Of a DNA stretch of 26,899 nt, positions 1 through 7,800 are shown piece after piece; position 1 is the stretch's first letter, and each line of letters opens with the position of its first letter. This DNA comes from a virus. The position numbers and the translations under genes are program-made. The stretch is taken from IMG/VR virus record IMGVR_UViG_3300027788_000064, positions 1 to 26,899 of that record; one strand, given 5' to 3'. The notes under the pieces are model-generated. The model was not told where the DNA came from, did not search any database, and saw only the letters and a program-made list of their open reading frames with translations.

Positions 1-230
1 GGTTATCGGATGGTGAATTTGTTTTCACCAAGAAGGCTACCGATCAAATGGGCGCTGATCAGCTACAAACTATGATGGACGAAGCTGAGAAAGCCTATGA
101 CGGTGGTTTAATGAAGAAAGCATTTGGCGGTATGGTAGATGACATCCCTATGGATGAGCGTCAAGAAGACGAAGAAATTGACAATATGATGATTACTTCT
201 AACCAGATGCCAAGTGTTAAGCAACGATAA
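1..230 (+). CDS. C-terminal part of an upstream phage protein (5' end outside window)
   Basis: The frame is open from base 3 to the TAA at 228-230, so the window enters this gene in its middle; an ATG at 48 is internal. The visible part begins LSDGEFVFTKKATDQMG and then becomes acidic (Asp/Glu-rich), ending SNQMPSVKQR. I recognise the DGEFVFT-type segment from unnamed marine phage proteins encoded just before the scaffold gene, but I know no function for it. A short KAFGGMVDD segment resembles double-glycine segments in other virion proteins of this window. Its place ahead of scaffold and capsid suggests a portal-proximal or capsid-assembly protein; this is inference from position only. The reading frame is secure, the identity is not. 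Confidence 0.7.
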   Translation, partial: LSDGEFVFTKKATDQMGADQLQTMMDEAEKAYDGGLMKKAFGGMVDDIPMDERQEDEEIDNMMITSNQMPSVKQR

Positions 231-266
231 GGCCACTCTTTAACTAGACCCCTTATTATTTTTTTT
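227..266 (+). terminator. possible weak intrinsic terminator
   Basis: ATAAGG at 227-232 can pair with CCTTAT at 251-256 around an 18-nt loop, and a T-rich run (257-266) follows at once. The six-pair stem is A/T-rich and overlaps the stop codon of the upstream gene, so it may stop only part of the transcription. All genes on both sides face the same way, so read-through would be expected. Confidence 0.3.
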
Positions 267-348
267 ACCTAGAGGCCACCTTGAAGTATCAAGACCCTGT
301 ACTGAAAACGCGAACAGTATAGCCACCTTGAAAGACTAGCAAGCCCCA
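231..348 (+). repeat. three imperfect copies of a GCCAC...ACCC/GCCCC element in the gap before the scaffold gene
   Basis: The gap between the two genes carries three related stretches starting near 231, 274 and 321. Each opens with (G/A)GCCAC and ends about 20-25 bases later in a run of C. Copies 2 and 3 share GCCACCTTGAA exactly (275-285 and 322-332). In both, CTTG can pair with a nearby CAAG: copy 2 gives CTTGA/TCAAG around AGTA (280-293), and copy 3 gives CTTG/CAAG (327-343). Copy 1 is more diverged. The last copy ends just before the scaffold ribosome binding site, so an RNA element controlling the head genes is possible. I see no convincing promoter boxes here. Confidence 0.45.
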
Positions 349-365
349 ACAGGAGTGTGATGTAT

Positions 366-1214
366 ATGTCAACTGTAAACGAACAAATTGAAGAACCAAC
401 TGCAAATCCGTATAACTCTAAGAAGGACTGGCACACACCAGATGCCCCAAGTAGAGGTAAAGCAGATGCGCTTTTCTTTGAAGAACCCTCACAGGCTACC
501 CGCAAAGCGGCCCCTGAACAAGAAGAGGAAGCACCCAAAGGAAGAACTAATTATAAAAAACGATACGACGATCTAAAGAAACACTACGATCAGAAGATAG
601 CATCTTTTAAGCAAAAGGAATTAGAGCTTACCGCGATGGCACAAGAGACGCAACATGCGTATGCCCCGCCTAAGTCAACTGAAGAACTTGAAAACTTTAG
701 AGAGCAGTATCCTGATCTATATGAAACTGTAGAAACTGTTGCACACTTACAAAGCGAACAACAGCTACAAGCTTTAAAAACTAAGATGACTGTTCTTGAA
801 GAACGAGAACTAAACATCCAACGTAAAGAAGCTGAGTCTACGCTACGTTCTCGTCATCCTGATTTTGAGGATATACGCGGAGATGATAAGTTTCACGAAT
901 GGGCTAAGGAACAACCTGAAGCAATTCAAGGTTGGATTTACGAAAACCCAAACAATGTTTCATTAGCTATTAAAGCTATTGATCTTTATAAGATGGAAAA
1001 TGGTATTCAAATTGGAAGTAAGCAGAAGGCAAAGAAATCACAAGCCCCCAAATCTTCAGCGGCAGATATGGTGTCCACACGGACAACACAAATAAATGCT
1101 AAAGAACCAAAGATTTGGTCACAACGGGAAATCGCTAAACTGTCTATAACTCAATTTGATAAATACGAAAGTGATATTGATGCGGCTATAATGGAAGGCA
1201 GGATAGTAGATTAA
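366..1214 (+). CDS. probable capsid scaffolding protein
   Basis: This is a protein of about 282 aa directly upstream of the major capsid gene, the usual place of a phage scaffold. It is highly charged and Gln/Glu/Lys-rich. Its first 60 residues look disordered (Pro, Glu, Gln), a helical coiled-coil-prone middle runs from about residue 55 to 165, and a short helical end finishes FDKYESDIDAAIMEGRIVD. Such a charged C-terminal helical end is typical of scaffold proteins that bind coat protein, and marine phage scaffolds I know end in a similar way. Starts are possible at 357 (GTG), 360 and 366 (ATG). AGGAG at 351-355 is 10 nt from 366 but only 4 nt from 360, so I prefer 366. No enzyme motif is seen. 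The scaffold role rests on position and composition. Confidence 0.72.
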   Translation: MSTVNEQIEEPTANPYNSKKDWHTPDAPSRGKADALFFEEPSQATRKAAPEQEEEAPKGRTNYKKRYDDLKKHYDQKIASFKQKELELTAMAQETQHAYAPPKSTEELENFREQYPDLYETVETVAHLQSEQQLQALKTKMTVLEERELNIQRKEAESTLRSRHPDFEDIRGDDKFHEWAKEQPEAIQGWIYENPNNVSLAIKAIDLYKMENGIQIGSKQKAKKSQAPKSSAADMVSTRTTQINAKEPKIWSQREIAKLSITQFDKYESDIDAAIMEGRIVD

Positions 1215-1246
1215 ATATTATTGTCTTTTTTTAGGAGTAACACACA

Positions 1247-2236
1247 ATGGCTTATAATGCCTCAGACGCTCTATTTGAGCAAAGTACAGACACTAACGGT
1301 AACTTTGGTAACTCAGTTTCCGGTCAAACTAACAGCTTCTTCATGCCCTCAATCTTTTCTAAGAAGGTTCTTAACTTCTTTCGGAAAGCATCGGTAGCAG
1401 AAGCAATTACCAACACTGACTATGCAGGTGAAATCTCAGGTTTCGGTGACTCTGTAAAGATCATCAAAGAGCCAGAAATCACTGTATATTCATATGAGCG
1501 TGGTGCTGACGTAACTCAGACTAAGCTAACTGACGTTGAAACTACTTTGATTGTAGATGTGGCTAACGCATTTAAATTCAAAGTTGATGATATTGAAACT
1601 GCTATGTCTCACGTAAACTTCAAAGAAGTTGCATCTTCATCTGCCGCTTACGCATTGCGTGACGCATTTGACGAAGGCGTAATTGCTAAGATTATTGCGG
1701 GCGTTTCAGCTTCAGCCCCTAACCACATCCTTGGTAGCGATAGTGCTACTGACCTAGCCGCAGGAACTTTTGACGGCACTGGTAACTTGGACATTGGTTC
1801 TGGCTCTACCGAACATGATCCTTTAGATGTGATGGCTCACATGGCGCGTCTACTTGACGAGCAAAGCATCCCAGAAGAAGGTCGTTGGTTCTTAGCTCCA
1901 CCTAGTTTTTACGAGCAACTATCTCAGTCTAGCTCTAAGTTGATGTCTGTTGATTTCAACGCCGGACAAGGTTCTATCCGCAACGGATTGGTATCTTCTG
2001 GCAAGCTACGTGGATTTGACATGTACAAGTCTAACAACATTGCCGCTACAACTAACGCGGCAGGTCAGATAGTATGTGGACACATTAGCTCTACTGCAAC
2101 TGCACAGACCATCACAAGCACTGAAGTCCTACGCGACCCAGACAGCTTTGGTGACATCTGTCGTGGACTGCACGTATATGGTGCTAAGGTTCTACGCCCA
2201 GACGCATTAGTATCTGCGTTCTACGGTATTGACTAA
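1247..2236 (+). CDS. major capsid protein
   Basis: This 329-aa protein has the size and neighbourhood of a tailed-phage coat protein of the HK97-fold type and would form the icosahedral shell. The N-terminal part (about 30-60) contains FMPSIFSKKVLNFFRKAS, as in podovirus coat proteins whose early segment reads 'Ser-x-x-Phe-Ser-x-x-Val'. The middle holds an E-loop-like and spine-helix-like stretch (about 105-150), and the end is LRPDALVSAFYGID. There is no long propeptide, consistent with a separate scaffold gene just upstream. AGGAG at 1233-1237 lies 9 nt before the ATG, a strong site for a highly expressed protein. A hairpin follows the gene. I judge the assignment from sequence character and context; I cannot choose between P22-like and T7-like subfamilies by eye. 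Confidence 0.85.
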   Translation: MAYNASDALFEQSTDTNGNFGNSVSGQTNSFFMPSIFSKKVLNFFRKASVAEAITNTDYAGEISGFGDSVKIIKEPEITVYSYERGADVTQTKLTDVETTLIVDVANAFKFKVDDIETAMSHVNFKEVASSSAAYALRDAFDEGVIAKIIAGVSASAPNHILGSDSATDLAAGTFDGTGNLDIGSGSTEHDPLDVMAHMARLLDEQSIPEEGRWFLAPPSFYEQLSQSSSKLMSVDFNAGQGSIRNGLVSSGKLRGFDMYKSNNIAATTNAAGQIVCGHISSTATAQTITSTEVLRDPDSFGDICRGLHVYGAKVLRPDALVSAFYGID

Positions 2237-2251
2237 GTAAGCAATTAGAGA

Positions 2252-2278
2252 AGGGGGTGTAAAAGCCCCCTGATCTTT
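2252..2278 (+). terminator. G/C hairpin after the capsid gene
   Basis: AGGGGG (2252-2257) pairs perfectly with CCCCCT (2266-2271) around an 8-nt loop, followed by GATCTTT. The stem is strong but the T-run is short, so this is either a leaky terminator or a 3' structure that protects the capsid mRNA. It sits 16 bases after the capsid stop codon and just before the ribosome binding site of the next small gene, a typical spot for a step-down in expression after the coat gene. Confidence 0.55.
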
Positions 2279-2289
2279 GAGAGGACAAT

Positions 2290-2457
2290 ATGGCAATTAT
2301 TGGAAGTAATGAAAAGCCTATAATGATGAGAGGCAAAAAGAGAGGAAAGATATTAGGCGATACAGGAAGTTGGTATAAGCCTGAGAACAAAAAGAAGTAT
2401 GAAGATAACTGGGATGCTATATTCGGCAAGCCTACTAAAACTACAAAGGCGAAATAA
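2290..2457 (+). CDS. small basic protein (55 aa) between capsid and adaptor genes
   Basis: An ATG at 2290 preceded by GAGAGG (2279-2284) opens a 55-codon frame ending at TAA 2455-2457, three bases before the next gene. It begins MAIIGSNEKPIMMRGKKR and is strongly basic (many Lys and Arg), with aromatic residues in the middle (GSWYKPENKKKYEDNWDAIF). Spacing, ribosome binding site and tight packing make it a convincing gene. I do not recognise a named family. A small basic protein next to the coat gene could decorate or stabilise the capsid or bind DNA, but this is a guess from position and charge. Confidence 0.7.
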   Translation: MAIIGSNEKPIMMRGKKRGKILGDTGSWYKPENKKKYEDNWDAIFGKPTKTTKAK

Positions 2458-2460
2458 CTC

Positions 2461-3231
2461 ATGGCAACAACCTTTTTAACTTTAGCGAATGAAATCTTAC
2501 GCGAAATAAACGAAGTAGAACTTACATCTAGTTCTTTTTCTTCTTCCGTAGGAATACAGACGCATGTAAAAGACGTTATTAATAGAGCTTATTTTGATAT
2601 TGTTAACGAGGAACCTCAATGGCCTTTTCTGTCTTTAGAAGAAAGCGGCGAAACTGATCCTATGTACGGCAATACATTTGTTGAAACAGTCGCAGGTACT
2701 CGTTGGTATGAGCTAAAACCTGCAAGCTCATCACTCACTACAGATTATAATTATATAGATTGGGACAATTTCTATTTAACTACAGTCGGTGTTTCCGGAG
2801 AAACTGCTCCGTATGAAAGCCGCAATTTAAAATTTACAACAATTGAAGAATGGAAAGATTTTTTTAGAGTTAGTGAAAACTTAGACGATGCTGACACACA
2901 ACAGTACGGTACGCCTAGCCGTGTAATTAAAAGCCCTGACAATAGAAAGTTTGGGCTTAGTGCTATTCCTGATAAAGTATATAGAATTTGGTTCTTTGCT
3001 TATGTTCAGCCTACAGCCCTTTCAGCATACTCTGATTTATTAGTGTTCCCTGATTCGTTTTCTGCTGTACTATTAAATAGAGCGCGATATTACGTACATC
3101 AATTTAAAGACAACGCTCAAGCGGCGGCATTTTCAAACGAAGATTATAAAAAAGGTTTAAAGAATATGAAACTTATTCTTATGGGGCCAACGCCTATTTA
3201 TATGAAAGATGACCGAATGAGATTCGTATAG
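2461..3231 (+). CDS. probable head-to-tail adaptor (tail tubular protein A-like)
   Basis: This 256-aa protein follows the capsid gene. Its N-terminus (about 1-60) is helical and contains LANEILREINEVEL and VKDVINRAYFDIVNEEPQWP, the pattern 'helix, then a second helix ending in Trp-Pro' found in small podovirus adaptors (T7 gp11, P22 gp4) and their marine relatives. The rest is rich in aromatic and beta-prone residues and ends in a basic stretch with MGPTPIYMKDDRMRFV. Such proteins form a ring under the portal that receives the nozzle. The stop lies two bases before the next start, so both are probably translated together. The adaptor role is inferred from gene order and N-terminal pattern; sequence identity to T7 gp11 cannot be claimed. 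Confidence 0.65.
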   Translation: MATTFLTLANEILREINEVELTSSSFSSSVGIQTHVKDVINRAYFDIVNEEPQWPFLSLEESGETDPMYGNTFVETVAGTRWYELKPASSSLTTDYNYIDWDNFYLTTVGVSGETAPYESRNLKFTTIEEWKDFFRVSENLDDADTQQYGTPSRVIKSPDNRKFGLSAIPDKVYRIWFFAYVQPTALSAYSDLLVFPDSFSAVLLNRARYYVHQFKDNAQAAAFSNEDYKKGLKNMKLILMGPTPIYMKDDRMRFV

Positions 3232-3232
3232 T

Positions 3233-4840
3233 ATGGCCGGTTCACAACCTTTTGGTTTATCGTGCAAAGGTGGTTTAAATACTAACCTGAACCAATTTGA
3301 AATGTTAGCACAGCCGGGGCTTGCAACAGACCTTGAAAACTTTGAAGTCGATACAGACGGCGGTTATCGTAGAGTTAATGGCTTTCAAAGATTTGGAAAC
3401 AGCAACCCGAATAGCGACAACCCGATTTTAGGATTGTTTGTTTATGCTGATGGCTTGATAGCTTGTTCAGGAACAAACATTTTTTTCACGCTAGATGGTT
3501 CTACATGGCTACAGATTAACAGGGCAAGCGTTGCCGGTAGCGGCGATAACTATACAGCCTTTACAGGCCGCTCAACGCTAACTAGAACCAATCAAGCGCA
3601 GTGTAGTTTTGCAGTATACGAAGGCGACACAACTTACGGCGAGCTTGTTATAGTTGACGAGTCTTCAGCTACAAAGCCTTTCTATTTTAAAATGACAGGC
3701 ACTGGAGCATTAAGTAATAGAACATATTTTGCCGCAGAAATAACAGTATCAGGTTCTGTGTTTCCTACAACCTGCACAGTACACGACAGACACTTAATAG
3801 TTGCAGGAGATATTAATAATCCTAACACAATTTATTATAGTGCTACTGACGACATTATTAGCTTTTCAGGAACAGGTGCAGGAAGCATTAAGCTAGACGA
3901 CAAAGTAATAGGGGTTCGTGGCTTCCGTTCTGACCTTGTAATATTTTGTAAAAACAGTATTTATAAACTTATAAATATTAATAATTCTGCGTCTATTGCA
4001 GTCCAACCAGTAACTAAAAACGTAGGTTGTTTAGACAAACACACAATTCAAGAAGTTGCAGGTGACTTAGTATTTTTAAGTCCTGATGGTGTAAGAACAA
4101 TTGCAGGTACAGCACGTATTGGTGACGTTGAGTTAGGCTCAGTAAGCAGACAGATACAAAGTGTTGTTGAAACAGTAGCAAAGAGTATTGCAACTTTAAT
4201 TGTAGATAGTGTTGTGTTGCGTCAAAAATCACAATACAGAATTTTTTACACAACATCAACTCAAGCCGCTGAGCAATCTAAAGGTATTATAGGTTCCTTA
4301 ACTTCTAATGGCTTTGCATGGTCAGAAACATTGGGCATCCAAGCAAGAGCAATTACTTCTGGCTTTAGCTCAGACGGCACTGAAAAAACATTCCACGGAG
4401 ATAGCGAAGGATATGTTTATACTCACGATGTTGGAAACTCTTTTGTACATTTAGGCGTTGAATCTAATATACGTGCAACTTATAAAACACCTAACTATGA
4501 CTTTGGAGACTTTGGAACACTAAAAAACATGCGTTATGTTAAGCTTTCGTTTAGTCCCGAAGGTATTGCAGAGCCTGTACTAAGAGTACGATATAATTAT
4601 GAGGACGACGATGTTCCTCAACCACTAGACTATAGACTGACAGCAGTGCCTACCCCCGCTATTTTTGGCACTTCACTGTTTAACACCACTATTTTTGGGG
4701 CATCTAATGATCCTTTAGTTCGCCAAGCAGTGCAGGGTGGTGGATACTCAGTAAGCTTTAGAATAAGAACAGATGATAAGAACCCACCTTTTTCAGTAAA
4801 CGGTATGTATATAGATTATATGCCATCAACACGGAGATAA
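3233..4840 (+). CDS. probable tail nozzle/hub protein (beta-rich, stabilisation-protein-like)
   Basis: This 535-aa protein begins MAGSQPFGLSCKGGLNTNLN and soon contains AQPGLATDLENFEVDTDGGYRRVNGF. That 'Gly-x-Ala-x-x-Leu-x-Asn-Phe-Glu ... Gly-Gly-Tyr-Arg-Arg' pattern is familiar from podovirus tail hub or DNA-stabilisation proteins (P22 gp10-like) and nozzle proteins. The body is almost all beta-prone with many Gly/Ser/Thr turns, compatible with a beta-propeller, and has repeated LVIFCKNSIYKL / LVFLSPDGVRTI-like blades near 230-290. It lies between the adaptor and fibre genes, where T7 encodes nozzle gp12, although it is shorter than gp12 (about 790 aa). It would close the tail and hold packaged DNA. 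Exact family not determined. Confidence 0.6.
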   Translation: MAGSQPFGLSCKGGLNTNLNQFEMLAQPGLATDLENFEVDTDGGYRRVNGFQRFGNSNPNSDNPILGLFVYADGLIACSGTNIFFTLDGSTWLQINRASVAGSGDNYTAFTGRSTLTRTNQAQCSFAVYEGDTTYGELVIVDESSATKPFYFKMTGTGALSNRTYFAAEITVSGSVFPTTCTVHDRHLIVAGDINNPNTIYYSATDDIISFSGTGAGSIKLDDKVIGVRGFRSDLVIFCKNSIYKLININNSASIAVQPVTKNVGCLDKHTIQEVAGDLVFLSPDGVRTIAGTARIGDVELGSVSRQIQSVVETVAKSIATLIVDSVVLRQKSQYRIFYTTSTQAAEQSKGIIGSLTSNGFAWSETLGIQARAITSGFSSDGTEKTFHGDSEGYVYTHDVGNSFVHLGVESNIRATYKTPNYDFGDFGTLKNMRYVKLSFSPEGIAEPVLRVRYNYEDDDVPQPLDYRLTAVPTPAIFGTSLFNTTIFGASNDPLVRQAVQGGGYSVSFRIRTDDKNPPFSVNGMYIDYMPSTRR

Positions 4841-4843
4841 CTA

Positions 4844-7800
4844 ATGTCAGGCACTAGCTATACAAGACAAAGCACTTTTGCTGATGGCGATACAATCACA
4901 GCCTCACTTTTTAATACCGAATATAATCAACTAGTCGCGTCTTTTGCGTATGCTAGTAGCGGTACAACAGGACACCAACACGATGGAGGCGCAGGAGAAG
5001 GCGGTAATATTCATACAATTGGCGATCAAGACTTCTTAAACAAGATAGTTGTTGACAGCACTAACAACCGTTGGAGCGTCTTTGTAGAAGTAGGCGGTAG
5101 TGCCGTTGAGCAAGTACGCATTGAAGACGGTGTAGTATATCCGGTTACTGATAGCGACGTAGACCTTGGTACAAATGCTTTGCGTTTCAAGAACGCTTAC
5201 ATTGATAGCCTTACAGCTACTGGCAACCTTACAGTCGGTGGAAACATAACTGTAACAGGCAACGTAGACGTTGATGGCATTGTAGAGTTTGATGGTTTAT
5301 CCGGTACAGGATCAGTTACAGTCACAGACATTTTAGATCAAGATGATATGTCAGGCGACAGTGCTACAGCCCTTGCAACTCAACAGAGCATTAAAGCCTA
5401 CGTAGATGCACAGCAAGACACTGTAGACACATTCGGCGAAGTCTTAGCACTCAGCAACACTACTGCGGGTACAGACATTTCTGTATCGACTGACGATAAG
5501 GTGCAGTTCCGTGATTCAGCTATTTATATTAACTCTAGTGCTGACGGACAACTAGACATTGTTGCAGACACTGAGATTCAAATAGCCGCAACTACTATAG
5601 ACATTAATGGTGCTGTAGCACTTAATGGTGCAGTTACTGGAGCTACCAACATTACATTGAGCGGTGAGCTTGATGCGGCTACAGGTGACTTCTCAGGCGC
5701 AGTAGATATTGATGGCGCTTTAGATGTAGCAGGAACAACTAACTTAGATGTTGTGGACATTGATGGCGCTGTGGACATGGCTACAACGCTTGCAGTAGCA
5801 GGTAATGTAGACTTTAACGGCGACCTAGATGTAGATGGTGTAACAAACTTAGACGTAGTAGACATTGATGGTGCAGTAAACATGGCGACTACCTTGCTTG
5901 TTACAGGCAACGTAGACTTTAACGGCGACCTAGATGTAGATGGTACTACAAACCTAGATGTTGTAGACATTGACGGCGCAGTAAACATGGCGACTACTTT
6001 GCTTGTTACAGGCAATGTAGACTTCAATGGCGACCTAGATGTAGATGGAACAACCAACCTTGACGTTGTTGACATTGATGGTGCTGTGGATATGGCAAGC
6101 ACACTAGCCGTTGCAGGTGTTTTGACTGCCGCTTCTTTAGACATCTCAGGCGATGTAGATGTTGACGGAACCTTAGAAACTGACGCGCTTACTATTGCAG
6201 GTGTTACTTTAGCAGAAACCATATCAGATACTGTTGGAGCTATGGTAGCTTCTAATACTGAAACAGGTATTGCAGTTACATACGATGATGCAGATAACAC
6301 TTTAGACTTTGTAATCGGTGATAACGCTATTGTACAATCTATGATAGCTGATAATGCTATTGATTCTCAAATGTATGTAGATGGAAGTATTGACTTAATA
6401 CACATGTCTGCAAACTCTGTAGACTCTGACCAATATGTTGATGGCTCTATTGACACAGCACACATTGCAGACAGTCAGATTACAAGTGCAAAGATAGTAG
6501 ACGGAACAATTGCTACAGGTGATATTGCTGATGATGCAGTCACAGGTGCTAAACTTGCAAACAATATAGACATAGCAGGAACACTAGATGTTACTGGCGT
6601 ATTGACAGCAGATTCTAATGTTGTAATCGCAGGAAATCTTACAGTTCAAGGAGATACAACAACTCTAAATACTGCAACGCTTGATGTCGAAGATAAAAAC
6701 ATAACACTTAACAAAGGTGCAGGAGATACTTCAGGCTCTGCTAACGGTGCAGGTCTTACTATTCAAGATGCTGTAGATGCGTCTAACGATGCTACAATCC
6801 TTTGGGATACTACTAACGATGAGTTTGATTTCTCACATCCTATTAATGTAGCAGGTAAAGTTACAAGTACAGGTACTTCAGTATTTGCAAGTCTTGATAT
6901 TTCAGGCGATATAGATGTTGATGGAACAACTAATTTAGATGTTGTCGATATTGATGGTGCTGTGGATATGGCGAGTACTTTGCAAGTAGATGGTGCGGCT
7001 ACCTTCACTACTGAAATCACAGCCAACGGCGGCATAGCATTGGGCGACAATGACAAGGCTACGTTTGGTGCAGGTGATGATCTACAGATTTATCATGATG
7101 CTACAAGTTCTCACAGTATTATTGCCGAAAGTGGTGGTGGAAGTCTGCTTATCCGTGGGCAAGGCGTTACATTGCAAAATGCAGACGGCTCTAAAGCATA
7201 CTTTGGTGGTAGTGGAGATGTTGCTACTGCTTACTACGGGACTTCAGCTAAACTAGCCACCACCTCCACAGGCATAGACGTTACTGGCACAGTCACAGCC
7301 ACAGGCACTTCAGTATTCGCATCCCTAGACATCTCTGGAGACATAGACGTAGACGGCACGACTAACCTTGATGTCGTGGACATTGATGGTGCTGTGGATA
7401 TGGCAAGTACGTTGCAAGTCGATGGGAGTATTACATCCTCTGACGAAATGACAATTACCAAGGCAGTTGATGACCAATTAACTCTTGCTTACAACGCCTC
7501 AAACAGCACTAGTTATGGTTATTTTAGTATAGTCAATAATAATGTAGGTAATGAATTTTCCATACACACTGGTGGTGGCAAAACATTAAAGCTAGACGCC
7601 AACGGAGACATCACCTTCTACGCCGCAAACGGCACCACACCGTCCTTTGTGTATGACGAAAGCCTCGGCCTAACGATCAACGAATCTGGTGCCGATAGGG
7701 ACTTCCGCGTTGAGTCTGACGGCAACGCTAATATGCTGTTTGTTGATGGTGGTAATAATCGGGTTGGGGTTGGCACTGGGTCTCCTGACGATGACTTACA

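Noticed and set aside
281-330. Possible sigma-70 promoter (TTGAAG at 281) ahead of the scaffold gene
   Set aside because: No TATAAT-like box lies at 16-18 bp; TATAGC at 317 is too far away.
5578-6300. 240-aa open frame on the minus strand within the fibre gene
   Set aside because: It is an antisense shadow of a repetitive Asp/Val/Gly-coding region; the product is a low-complexity Ser/Thr/Pro repeat with no ribosome binding site, and all convincing genes are on the + strand.
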